From Clostridium sp. AF27-2AA (GTDB taxonomy: Bacteria > Bacillota > Clostridia > Lachnospirales > Lachnospiraceae), in contig NZ_QUFI01000002.1 of NCBI RefSeq assembly GCF_003478505.1, forward strand, positions 1 through 64,000: DNA of 64,000 bases. The letters run 5' to 3'. A program made the position numbers and the translations under genes. The notes under the pieces were generated by a model. It was not told where the DNA came from, did not search any database, and saw only the letters and a list, made by a program, of their open reading frames with translations. Shown piece after piece: positions 35,349 to 43,623 of the stretch. Numbering within the stretch: the stretch's first letter is position 1; each line of letters begins with the position of its first letter.

Positions 35349-36618
35349 GCGAGTCTTCGAAAATTTTTAATAATTTTTCAATTTCTACGTTTTTACCATT
35401 GGAATTCTGCAATCTTTTTTCTAATTTCTTAATAACCTCATCGACTGATTCACTTTTCTCAATCTCGACCTTTCTCAACATTTGATAATTTTCTAATATC
35501 AAAATAAAATTCACTTTCTTCTGAAAGTATGCCCCCCATTCATCCAACTCCCCCAATAACCTATATATAATTTTTTCATAGTCCTTTTGAGAAACGTCTT
35601 TCAATGGATGTTTTACACATTCTAATACAAGATCTAAACAGGCGATGTTATAACTTCCATCTAGTTTTCTATCTCTTTTTTCAAAATCCATACTATCAAA
35701 AATTTTCAGTAAATATTCAAAAGAGTATGTCTCAGCAAATTTCTGATAATCCATTTCTTCTATTTTTCCAGTTTTAATAAATTCACCATCTAACGCTTCT
35801 TCATTGATAATGCAAAATGCATGCCTTTCCGCAATTCGAAAACGCAAAAATTCGTTCATCATGTTTGCATATCTACTGCATTTCATATCCAAATTTTCAT
35901 ACATTATCTTTTTTAACTCAGATGAACATCGTCCTCCCTGGTATTTCACTTTAGGCAATACATTTTTTTCAAAATATTTCTTTACATTTTTTTCAAAGAA
36001 ATTGACACAGTGACTTTCAAGTATATCCTTAACTATATGCTGCTTTCTCTCCCGTTCTGTACATATATATATTTTGACAAACTCAAGTGCATTACAATTT
36101 TCAAATTTTTCAAAAAATTCTTTATCTTTTCCATTCAAAGCAGATAGCTTTATCTCCTCACATCCAATTCCTTTCTCATAAATCATTGGGATGGAATACG
36201 GAATTAAGTCCATTAATTCTGCTTTTAAATCATCGTATTCCTGTAAAATACCATTTTTTTTATTCTCTTCAAATTTTAAAAGAATATCATACATTACAAA
36301 CGCAGCTCTTTTCTCATCGTTAAAATCCGGCATTTGCAACTTATAAACCATATTTACACAAGATTTTGCCGTATTAAAAATGAATTGACCATTCTTTGTT
36401 GTCATATAAAGCTCAACTAATTTTTCATAAGTTTTGTTGTTATCATCAGCAGATAACCATTGCAATAATGATGTAAATTTATCTCTCAAATTCTTCGAGT
36501 TAATTGCAAAATCTGGCTTGATACCAGTTTCCTCAAACTGCAAATTTAATGTCTCAGCTATCTTAGTAAAATCCATTGACCAACGTTGAATCTCTCTAAT
36601 GCTACTTATTTGCGTCAT
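35344..36618 (-). CDS. Unknown AT-rich cargo protein, 424 aa
   Basis: No known domain is recognised. The protein is soluble-looking and largely alpha-helical by composition, rich in Lys, Glu, Phe and Tyr, with a long charged helix near the C-terminus (EIEKSESVDEVIKKLEKRLQ). No signal peptide, membrane segment or obvious catalytic motif is seen. Start ATG follows GGAGTGGAAAGTAG. It shares very low GC content with the ATPase gene downstream, suggesting the two arrived together, but a strong hairpin separates their transcripts. Confidence 0.6.
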   Translation of the reverse strand: MTQISSIREIQRWSMDFTKIAETLNLQFEETGIKPDFAINSKNLRDKFTSLLQWLSADDNNKTYEKLVELYMTTKNGQFIFNTAKSCVNMVYKLQMPDFNDEKRAAFVMYDILLKFEENKKNGILQEYDDLKAELMDLIPYSIPMIYEKGIGCEEIKLSALNGKDKEFFEKFENCNALEFVKIYICTERERKQHIVKDILESHCVNFFEKNVKKYFEKNVLPKVKYQGGRCSSELKKIMYENLDMKCSRYANMMNEFLRFRIAERHAFCIINEEALDGEFIKTGKIEEMDYQKFAETYSFEYLLKIFDSMDFEKRDRKLDGSYNIACLDLVLECVKHPLKDVSQKDYEKIIYRLLGELDEWGAYFQKKVNFILILENYQMLRKVEIEKSESVDEVIKKLEKRLQNSNGKNVEIEKLLKIFEDSQ

Positions 36619-36708
36619 CTACTTTCCACTCCCCCATTCGAATTTAATATTATTTTTTATATCATATCACATTTTCCCCAGCTGAATCATTATATTTCAA
36701 TCATACCC

Positions 36709-37641
36709 TTATGCCACCTGCACCGTAAACCTGCTGCTCTGATTCACCTGCAGATACTTCTTATAAATTTCTGGTTGTTCTGCCTTAAGCTTTTTTGTGT
36801 TCACACGCTGGGAATCAACCATCTGCCAGGAAACCTGATACCGTTCACTGTTAGCAAAACTATGACCATCCATAAACAGCTTGACTTCCTGCTCAATCTG
36901 AGTTTTTTCCTGTTCCAACTGTTTTATTTTCTCTGCAATCGCCTGCCTTCGATCCAATTTGTTCTCCATATCTGTCGTTAATGTTACTGCACCTTCGTTG
37001 TCTGATTCACGAAAGTACGCCTCCAGTACAGCACTACTGGAATCCGATCCATCAGGCAGCGGTATCCTTTTCGGCACAACACAGCCATTCCAGAAATCCT
37101 CTTCCAACGCAATGATCTGATTTACAAATGTTTCATCCCACTCTATCTTCGAATAAATAAATTTCTGTCCAAAGATCAAAGCTGCAATATACCAGCACCG
37201 CTTTCCTGTCACGATCATATAATGATAGCATTGAACCAGATAATGAAGCGGCACTGCACCATCCTCCCACTTATCTGCACTATACGGACTCACAGTCTTA
37301 CATTCCAGACCAGCATCCTCACCCACAATCAGCCGATCCACATCTGCATACATAAACGGATAATCTGTGCTCCAGTACATCTTATTGGATTTCCGCACTT
37401 TCAATCCCGTCTCTTCCATAAATCTCTGTGCCACATACTCTTCCAGTTCCCGTCCCTGACGCATAGCCTCGTTGTCCGATACGTCGATAGTATCTGATGT
37501 TTTCTCGTAATAAACTGCCATCGGACTTCTATAAGGATTCAGTCCACAGACGGCTCCTGCATCTGATCCACCAATCCCGCCCTTCCGTAATTGCAGCCAT
37601 GCTTCCCGCTCCATTCCTAAAGTCGATATGATTTTACACAT
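36709..37641 (-). CDS. YqaJ-family (lambda exonuclease-like) nuclease
   Basis: Phage-type exonuclease of the PD-(D/E)XK fold that resects double-strand ends. The start MCKIISTLGMEREAWLQLRKGG (ATG 37641 after GGAGG) is followed by the YqaJ hallmark GIGGSDAGAVCGLNPY. Asp and ExK of the active site are in MYADVDRLI and GLECKTVSP. A C-terminal coiled coil (ENKLDRRQAIAEKIKQLEQEKTQ) is present. At 310 aa it has normal length. It lies in one run with the Rad52-like annealing protein and RadC, forming an exonuclease-annealing pair analogous to Red alpha/beta. Confidence 0.9.
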   Translation of the reverse strand: MCKIISTLGMEREAWLQLRKGGIGGSDAGAVCGLNPYRSPMAVYYEKTSDTIDVSDNEAMRQGRELEEYVAQRFMEETGLKVRKSNKMYWSTDYPFMYADVDRLIVGEDAGLECKTVSPYSADKWEDGAVPLHYLVQCYHYMIVTGKRCWYIAALIFGQKFIYSKIEWDETFVNQIIALEEDFWNGCVVPKRIPLPDGSDSSSAVLEAYFRESDNEGAVTLTTDMENKLDRRQAIAEKIKQLEQEKTQIEQEVKLFMDGHSFANSERYQVSWQMVDSQRVNTKKLKAEQPEIYKKYLQVNQSSRFTVQVA

Positions 37642-37714
37642 ATGCTTCCAATCCTCCATTCTTATTTCTGACCGTCCATGCAAAGTTACCAGCCGGACGG
37701 TCTTTCCTGTCTTT

Positions 37715-37993
37715 CTACTCTTCGGAACGCTTCATAATCATTTTAATACATTTTGTCATGACCCAGAGTGCATCTCCAACTCCGCCCAGATAAGCTTGTT
37801 CCGTTTTCTCTGCCTCTCCATCCAAAAACGCATTCACATAAGCCTGAACGGCTTCCCGGTCCTGATCTGGCAAATCATTGATAATCCGTTCTCCCTGTTC
37901 TATAATTTTCTTCGTGTCCTCTGTACATACGTCCTTTATCACAATATCCAGACGCTCCGTTAAAAACATTTTAATCAATTCTTTCAATGACAT
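37715..37993 (-). CDS. Small helical protein of unknown function
   Basis: From ATG 37993 (after GAGGACAGTGTAT) the protein is 92 aa: MSLKELIKMFLTERLDIVIK, then an acidic helical centre and GVGDALWVMTKCIKMIMKRS. The frame is open upstream to 38179 but that part overlaps the DUF5688 gene. No family is recognised with confidence. It lies between the DUF5688 and YqaJ genes, with a GACCGTCC/GGACGGTC hairpin after its stop (around 37671-37702). Confidence 0.6.
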   Translation of the reverse strand: MSLKELIKMFLTERLDIVIKDVCTEDTKKIIEQGERIINDLPDQDREAVQAYVNAFLDGEAEKTEQAYLGGVGDALWVMTKCIKMIMKRSEE

Positions 37994-38027
37994 ATACACT
38001 GTCCTCTGATAACATAGTATTTTAAAT

Positions 38028-38801
38028 TCAGGATGCCTGCTGCATTTCTTCCACAAGTTTTGCGATTCCATCATATCCCGGTCTAATTCTTTTTCCTGTT
38101 TCCGTATCTTCCAAAACATCCTGTTTCCAACGATAAATGTACACGCTATCCGACAACCGCTCATTCTCCGCAACGTCACTGATATTAATATCAGATACCA
38201 TGCGTGAAAGCCACCTTACATCATAGCTTCCATCATATTTGACTAACAGTACTTCATGAATACTGGAAGGCAAAATCACCAAATCGCTCTGCTTCCATAC
38301 TGCATACTCTTTCAATGCATCTCCATATATCATGCAAGACGCTCCATAAGCGCTCACATTGTTGCTTAAAACGATTAGCTCCTCTGACTCGTTATCTTTC
38401 GTACTGTCCAGCATCTCCAAAACTTTTTCCTGTTCCTTCGGATCCGGAATGTCACACATTACGATTCTTCTTAAAAGATGATCCAAAGAATCTGACTTCG
38501 CAGGACATCTAAGACATGTATTTTCATAAGCCATTCTCCATAAATCCTGTAAATTTATTTCCCAATGTTCCAAAAGTTTCTTTGAAATTCTTATACTCAC
38601 CCCCATCTCATCCGATTGGCCAAACTGCACCACAAAAATAACAGCCAGATTCATAACCGGAATATGTGCCAATGACTGCAATTCTTTTTCATTCATCCTG
38701 CCATTGATAATACGAAATACAATTTGATTTTTCACAGAGTCAAAATCTACCATACTCCACTTTGCCATCTCTACAACCTGATCCATTCTTCCTCTATTCA
38801 T
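38028..38801 (-). CDS. DUF5688 family protein
   Basis: A 257-aa protein starting at ATG 38801 after AAAGGAGATTAGTA. It shows the DUF5688 pattern: IPVMNLAVIFVVQF, ISKKLLEHWEINLQDLW, then YGASCMIYGDALKEYA, the block VILPSSIHEVLLV and a C-terminal NERLSDSVYIYRW. The family is common in Lachnospiraceae, often several copies per genome and often on mobile elements; its function is unknown. Confidence 0.75.
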   Translation of the reverse strand: MNRGRMDQVVEMAKWSMVDFDSVKNQIVFRIINGRMNEKELQSLAHIPVMNLAVIFVVQFGQSDEMGVSIRISKKLLEHWEINLQDLWRMAYENTCLRCPAKSDSLDHLLRRIVMCDIPDPKEQEKVLEMLDSTKDNESEELIVLSNNVSAYGASCMIYGDALKEYAVWKQSDLVILPSSIHEVLLVKYDGSYDVRWLSRMVSDINISDVAENERLSDSVYIYRWKQDVLEDTETGKRIRPGYDGIAKLVEEMQQAS

Positions 38802-38817
38802 TACTAATCTCCTTTCT

Positions 38818-39543
38818 CTACGCTGCCACTGGTTTTGACTTCCGCAACCCACTCATAGCATCCCGGTAATGTTCCGGAAGCATCTGACTGATATCACTCA
38901 GATTGTACCTTGCCAGAACCGTTTCCATAGAAACTCCAGTGCGCTGCAGTTCTTTTTCCAAATCCCCACGCATCTTTTTTGATAACTGCGCTTTTGCCTG
39001 CTCCGGTGTCCCTGTAATTTTTTCATTTGATACAGCATGTTTCTGCTGGTGCATTTCATAAACCGAAACGCCCTTACTATTACAAATCACCAGTCCGCTT
39101 ATTTCACGTTTCTCATCGTAAGTAATAGATTCCACGCGAAAACGTTCTCTTGTGACATAACGCTTGCCATCATAACTGATTTCCACCCTTTCAGCCGGAA
39201 TCCAGATAAACGGGGCTGAATACAGTTCTCTGCCAATCCCCCAATTAAAACACGCACGTTTAAAACTGTCTGATGCCTGGCCTTTTTCCTTCTCTGCCGT
39301 GCTTTCTGTACCGATATCCTGCTTGGAAATCCACTGTTGCTTTTCTGCATCCCAAACATCCACTGTGCAGAACAGCTTCCCTCCAATTTCCTGATGTGTC
39401 CGACGCCACCCAAATTCCGTGAAGGTTTCATCTAAAATACGCTGATCGACTCTGGCATCCTTATACAAGAGCAGGCTCAGACCTCGTTCTCCAATCGTTC
39501 CAACCCTGCATTCAATTTCATCTGCATTCATTAACCGAATCAT
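38818..39543 (-). CDS. Rad52-like single-strand annealing protein
   Basis: A 241-aa protein with the Rad52/Sak-type core: FGWRRTHQEIGGKLFCTVDVWD, DIGTESTAEKEKGQASDSFKRACFNWGIGRELY and APFIWIPAE. The sequence G-x-S-x(3)-EK-KG-x-SD(S/A)-KRA is the family hallmark. Such phage proteins anneal complementary single strands and are usually paired with an exonuclease, here the YqaJ protein. The start ATG follows GGAGGATAAAA and overlaps radC by 26 bp. Confidence 0.85.
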   Translation of the reverse strand: MIRLMNADEIECRVGTIGERGLSLLLYKDARVDQRILDETFTEFGWRRTHQEIGGKLFCTVDVWDAEKQQWISKQDIGTESTAEKEKGQASDSFKRACFNWGIGRELYSAPFIWIPAERVEISYDGKRYVTRERFRVESITYDEKREISGLVICNSKGVSVYEMHQQKHAVSNEKITGTPEQAKAQLSKKMRGDLEKELQRTGVSMETVLARYNLSDISQMLPEHYRDAMSGLRKSKPVAA

Positions 39544-40132
39544 TTTTATCCTCCTTCTGCATCTGCAGCAAAGACGGCCTGACAGGTGTTTTTTCCATCA
39601 GACCGTCTTTATATTCGTTGCTTTGCTCCGCTTCCTCTGGCATGCGTCCTTCTTCCTTATAGCTGTAGTATCCAGATTCTCCCACAATGATATGGTCGAT
39701 CAGGCCAATTCCCAGAATCTGTCCTGCATTCCACATCCGTTTTGTAATTTTATCATCATCCAGACTTGGACTCACATCCCCAGACGGATGATTATGAACG
39801 CAAATGATATAAGCGGAATTATTCAGAATTGCAAGCTTAAAGATTTCCTTCATATCTATGTAGCAATAATTCAATCCACCCACAGCTGCAATCTCCGCAG
39901 CCTGAATTTCCAGCTTGCTATCCATGGTCATGACAAGTACCATCTCCCGGTGTGCCCGTTCAAACATAGGCATTACCATTTCCGCAGCCTCTTCTGGTGT
40001 ACGAAAACGGCTAGTTCCATATAACCGTCGGCTCTCCTTTACCATCTCTAAATGCACAATACCAACCTTCTTTTTCGGAATAGGCCGATCCAACATTGCA
40101 TCCAAGCGTTCCTTCTGTGACATCTTTCTCAT
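39518..40132 (-). CDS. RadC/JAB-domain protein
   Basis: A 204-aa protein with the JAMM metal-binding motif HNHPSGDVSPSLDD and the C-terminal block GIGLIDHIIVGESGYYSYKEEG of the RadC family. Mobile-element RadC proteins are common, but their activity is unproven. It lacks the N-terminal helix-hairpin-helix of chromosomal RadC. The ATG follows GGAGATACAAA, and a perfect GAACGTGC/GCACGTTC hairpin (40151-40171) sits directly upstream of the ribosome binding site. It heads the radC-annealing protein-DUF5688-small protein-YqaJ run. Confidence 0.88.
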   Translation of the reverse strand: MRKMSQKERLDAMLDRPIPKKKVGIVHLEMVKESRRLYGTSRFRTPEEAAEMVMPMFERAHREMVLVMTMDSKLEIQAAEIAAVGGLNYCYIDMKEIFKLAILNNSAYIICVHNHPSGDVSPSLDDDKITKRMWNAGQILGIGLIDHIIVGESGYYSYKEEGRMPEEAEQSNEYKDGLMEKTPVRPSLLQMQKEDKNDSVNECR

Positions 40133-40192
40133 TTTGTATCTCCTTTCTCCGAACGTGCTGCATGCACGTTCTTGATCTGCATGGCAACAAAA

Positions 40193-40233
40193 ATAGAGGC
40201 AGGACTGACATTTTTTATCAATCCTGCCTCTAT
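40193..40233 (-). terminator. Rho-independent terminator
   Basis: Perfect 12-bp stem ATAGAGGCAGGA / TCCTGCCTCTAT with TTTTTG on the minus-strand side. It ends the Mor-like/zinc-ribbon/membrane-protein unit before radC. Confidence 0.85.
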
Positions 40234-40308
40234 CTATTTGCCTTGTTTCTTATGATTCACATAAATAATATATATCTGAAATCATAGGTAACACGTTTTT
40301 ATATTCTT

Positions 40309-40842
40309 CTACAGTTTTAACTGATATCCTGCATCCAGATATTTCTGCAGTTCCCTTTTCGCATTCACACTTGCCTGATAATTTTTTCTATCATCCGAAG
40401 CAATATACGCACCAACTGCTATAACAATTGCAATTGGAAATGCAAATCGAAATCTGCCCGTTAAAAAGAAACCAATTACAACACAAATAACTGCTCCCAG
40501 TTTCATATTGTTTAATTCTGTTTTACGTTCATCCAACAAGGATGCTTCACGAATCGTTGAAGATATTCTTTCACTTACCCTCTTATCTAACTCTTCCAGC
40601 AAATCACTTTTCTTTAATCCGCTGTATTCTGTCGCAATCACCTTATTCCGCAATTCCAAAAGTTCTTTCTCATTTTTGCACGTTTTTATCAAATATTCTA
40701 CTTGATCTACAATAGCATTCTTAGTTCTGAGTTTTTCCACAGAACTTAATACATCTTTACGTGTGTCTTGCTTCTCCGGTGTTTCTTCTTTCTTGTCTAC
40801 CGGAATATCTTCAAAACTCATTATTTTATCATTAGTGCTCAT
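40309..40842 (-). CDS. Small membrane protein of unknown function
   Basis: From ATG 40842 (after AGGGGG) the protein is 177 aa. A charged cytoplasmic-looking N-terminal ~115 residues (KKEETPEKQDTRKDVLSS...) precede two adjacent transmembrane segments (GAVICVVIGFFLTG and FAFPIAIVIAVGAYIAS) and a short tail. No family is recognised. Its start overlaps the end of the zinc-ribbon gene by 11 bp, so the two are coupled and probably work together. Confidence 0.65.
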   Translation of the reverse strand: MSTNDKIMSFEDIPVDKKEETPEKQDTRKDVLSSVEKLRTKNAIVDQVEYLIKTCKNEKELLELRNKVIATEYSGLKKSDLLEELDKRVSERISSTIREASLLDERKTELNNMKLGAVICVVIGFFLTGRFRFAFPIAIVIAVGAYIASDDRKNYQASVNAKRELQKYLDAGYQLKL

Positions 40843-43192
40843 ACTGAATTTCCCCCTCATTTAAATACTTTTTCTCCAGTGCTTTTACCATGGCAACATA
40901 GGTATCTTTACAATTCTCATAATCCTTTGTTTCAAGCATTCCTAAACATGGATTCAAATACTGTTTCCAGATACCCAAATAAATCTGATCCTTATCTTCT
41001 TTTTGATTAATAATATCAACGATTTGAGGAGCTGTTACGTAATACTCTTTAATTAACTCTTTGCCATCCTCACATTCCATCAAATAATGATCACGGAACT
41101 GTCTGAACATCGTCAGTTCATAGCAATTATCTGCCTTATGGAAAGAATCACACACCGCTGTTGTTATATAACATCCTCCACTGCTTCCGTATGTCTTATT
41201 GTTGATTTCTTCTGCAGAATGAGACTGCAAATAAGTTAAAACCTTTTTTGCCCCATCAATTCCACACACATCGGCATACTGAATAAATTTTAAAGCCTGG
41301 TCATAATCATTCTTTACAGAGTTACTTCCACCCTCATCTTTTCCCTGGCACAGCGTCTTTCCTTCCCAATACAAAGCAAATGGTGAAAGTGCATTTAAAG
41401 CCTTTTTACTAATTTCATGCAAATAATCCTTATCCTTTTTGAAAAATGCTACATTATCCTGAATTAATAAATGATCAATATATCCCCAGGCATAAGAGCA
41501 GCCTTCTTCTGCGGCATTGATAAGCAATTCTCCGGCAAGATCAGAATCCTGCAGCGTTCCATAGCCATTTAAACAACAGATTCCAATAATACAATCATAT
41601 ATACGGTTCGTTCCGCACTGACCAGCAATTGCATCAAACAAACGCTTATTATCCTCATTTTTTATTCTCTGGACATAATACTGAATATACCGTTCCTCAG
41701 CCACCATACTGCCTTCTGTAATCATTTTTGTAACTGCATCCAGATTACCATTTGAGAAAGCTGTTTCTACACGCTTTGCATCTGCTAAATTCTTATCACC
41801 CTTTTTCTTTACCTCTGCATTTCGATTCGCCTCTTCTGCCTCTACTTTTAAATAATCCGTTTTCTTTTTCTGCAGTTCCTGCAGTTTTGCAGATAAATCA
41901 TAATGAAGTTCCGCGCTTTTCTTTGATAATATCTCTATTTTCTTTTTTACTTCTGCAGAATTTCCTTCTGGCAGTTTTAAAGCATCTTCTACCATCTGCT
42001 TCTTCTGCTCATCTACAATATTTCCAATTTTTTCCTTTATACAAAAGAAATCTGCAAGTTCCAAAATTTCATCAGTAAGCTGCTTATTATCAACAAATTC
42101 CTTGCCAACAAACGCAAGTTCTGAACCGCTCGTCAACAATGGCGATGCTTTTTGCAACAAAGATACTACATTTTTTAAAATATCATTTTTATTTTTTACA
42201 TACTTTTGTACATTCTCTGCCAGTGCCAAAACTTCTTTATTCCAGACAGCATAATCGACATATTTTTGCTTGAATTCATTTTTATATATTACTATATAAG
42301 TATCTTCCGCATCATATGTCACGCTTCTATAATCTCGCAGAAACGTTTCCAGAACAGATGGATCATTGTATAACTTATTTAATCTTTTTTCGAGTTCCAC
42401 CTGATTTCCAACTTGGGAAATTCCTGTCTTAATAGAGTTTATTGCTCCAGAAGCCATATTAGATAGCCCAGCCGCAGCCATTCCGCCTAAAGCACCTTCA
42501 AAACCAAAACCACCTGCAAGCATACGAGTGTTCCCGCCTGTTTGCATTTTCCGGATTTCCTTACCAATTACCTCCTGTGAAAGACTCTGTATAGTATTCT
42601 CACTTGCATTAGCAAGACATTCCAGTTTTTCTTCTAATGGTGGATGAATTGTCATTCGTCTTTTAATTTCAGCAATATCATAATTTACAATTCCAGAAGC
42701 AATCAGCAATTTTACTACGCTTTCACAAAGCTTGTCCACATACTCATCATATAAAGGAAGCGCCTTGCTGAAAAATGTTTCAACGCCTTTCACTTCGGCC
42801 TTATACTTCTCGGTAAATTCAACATTCAACCTGGAATATTCATCCCATAAATACTGATGGACATTAATTGACCGGATAATATCTTTATTATATTTGATCT
42901 CATACTTGTCCAAATGAAAAACCCACTGGTCACCATGCAAATGTCGTTGAGCCATCATAGCTACTTTTTCATTTGTGAGTAATGAAATCCCAGCATCTTC
43001 AATATCCAGCGCACCTAATTCCTCATCTAACACATTATTGCACCCTGTTGCTTCCATCGTTTGCTTCTTAGGAATCTTCTTTTCTGATGCCTTCTGTAAA
43101 TCTGGCACATCAGAAAAATCCAGCTTCCCACCACAGTACATACAAAATTTGCCAATATTACTTATTTCTTTTCCACAATGCGGACAAAACAT
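40832..43192 (-). CDS. Zinc-ribbon protein with Sel1-like region and CFI-box C-terminus
   Basis: A 786-aa protein. Residues 1-25 form a zinc ribbon (CPHCGKEIS...CMYCGGKL). A Gly/Ala-rich stretch (AGGFGFEGALGGMAAAGLSNM, ~residue 230) could insert in or touch a membrane. Long coiled-coil segments lie at ~370-480, a Sel1-like repeat part (CCLNGYGTLQDSDLAGELLINAAEEG) at ~560-590, and the C-terminus has a CYITTAVCDSFHKADNCYEL block similar to CFI-box C-terminal domains. The overall function is unknown. The gene starts 2 bp after the Mor-like gene and overlaps the membrane-protein gene. Confidence 0.65.
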   Translation of the reverse strand: MFCPHCGKEISNIGKFCMYCGGKLDFSDVPDLQKASEKKIPKKQTMEATGCNNVLDEELGALDIEDAGISLLTNEKVAMMAQRHLHGDQWVFHLDKYEIKYNKDIIRSINVHQYLWDEYSRLNVEFTEKYKAEVKGVETFFSKALPLYDEYVDKLCESVVKLLIASGIVNYDIAEIKRRMTIHPPLEEKLECLANASENTIQSLSQEVIGKEIRKMQTGGNTRMLAGGFGFEGALGGMAAAGLSNMASGAINSIKTGISQVGNQVELEKRLNKLYNDPSVLETFLRDYRSVTYDAEDTYIVIYKNEFKQKYVDYAVWNKEVLALAENVQKYVKNKNDILKNVVSLLQKASPLLTSGSELAFVGKEFVDNKQLTDEILELADFFCIKEKIGNIVDEQKKQMVEDALKLPEGNSAEVKKKIEILSKKSAELHYDLSAKLQELQKKKTDYLKVEAEEANRNAEVKKKGDKNLADAKRVETAFSNGNLDAVTKMITEGSMVAEERYIQYYVQRIKNEDNKRLFDAIAGQCGTNRIYDCIIGICCLNGYGTLQDSDLAGELLINAAEEGCSYAWGYIDHLLIQDNVAFFKKDKDYLHEISKKALNALSPFALYWEGKTLCQGKDEGGSNSVKNDYDQALKFIQYADVCGIDGAKKVLTYLQSHSAEEINNKTYGSSGGCYITTAVCDSFHKADNCYELTMFRQFRDHYLMECEDGKELIKEYYVTAPQIVDIINQKEDKDQIYLGIWKQYLNPCLGMLETKDYENCKDTYVAMVKALEKKYLNEGEIQYEH

Positions 43193-43194
43193 CT

Positions 43195-43461
43195 TTATCT
43201 CTCCTCAGCATCTTTTATGATTTTTCTCAACCAACGCTCTGTATAGCCATATTTCATTGCTAACTGTCTTATATTTTTCCCATCATATTCCAACTGTATT
43301 TTTTCTGCTATATATTGTGAAGAATACAGCTTATTAGGGAAAACGACTTGCTGGCCTTTAAAATTTGCATGAATCGTTCTTGCAATTTCCTCACCCGCAA
43401 TTTCAGCAATCTCTCTGTAGATTCCAGCCATTCCGTAACCAGCTTGTTTCTTCTCTGCCAA
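43195..43461 (-). CDS. Mor-family transcription activator-like protein
   Basis: An 88-aa protein with IAGEEIARTIHANFKGQQVVFPNKLY followed by a helix-turn-helix (NIRQLAMKYGYTERWLRKIIK), as in the Mor/C family first known from phage Mu. The start is TTG 43461 after AGGAGATGAGCATAT. It directly precedes the zinc-ribbon gene (2-bp gap), so it probably regulates that operon. Confidence 0.8.
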   Translation of the reverse strand: MAEKKQAGYGMAGIYREIAEIAGEEIARTIHANFKGQQVVFPNKLYSSQYIAEKIQLEYDGKNIRQLAMKYGYTERWLRKIIKDAEER

Positions 43462-43567
43462 ATATGCTCATCTCCTTTTAGTTCCAATATATCACTCTCT
43501 TTCTGAATAATCTTCCTACATACTTCCAATGAACTATACCTCAATAAAATACCATATAAATAGAAAA

Positions 43568-43606
43568 CCAGATGCTTACCTGCTATAAATACAGGCAAAC
43601 ATCTGG
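43568..43606 (-). terminator. Rho-independent terminator after the YARHG lipoprotein gene
   Basis: CCAGATG and CATCTGG arms with an inner CTG/CAG pairing, followed on the minus strand by TTTTCTATTT. It lies 18 bp after the lipoprotein stop. Confidence 0.75.
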
Positions 43607-43623
43607 CATAATAAGTTATAGTA

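Noticed and set aside
43308..43598. 96-codon minus-strand frame overlapping the Mor-like gene
   Set aside because: No recognisable domain, and it crosses the terminator of the lipoprotein gene; the Mor-like frame is clearly coding.
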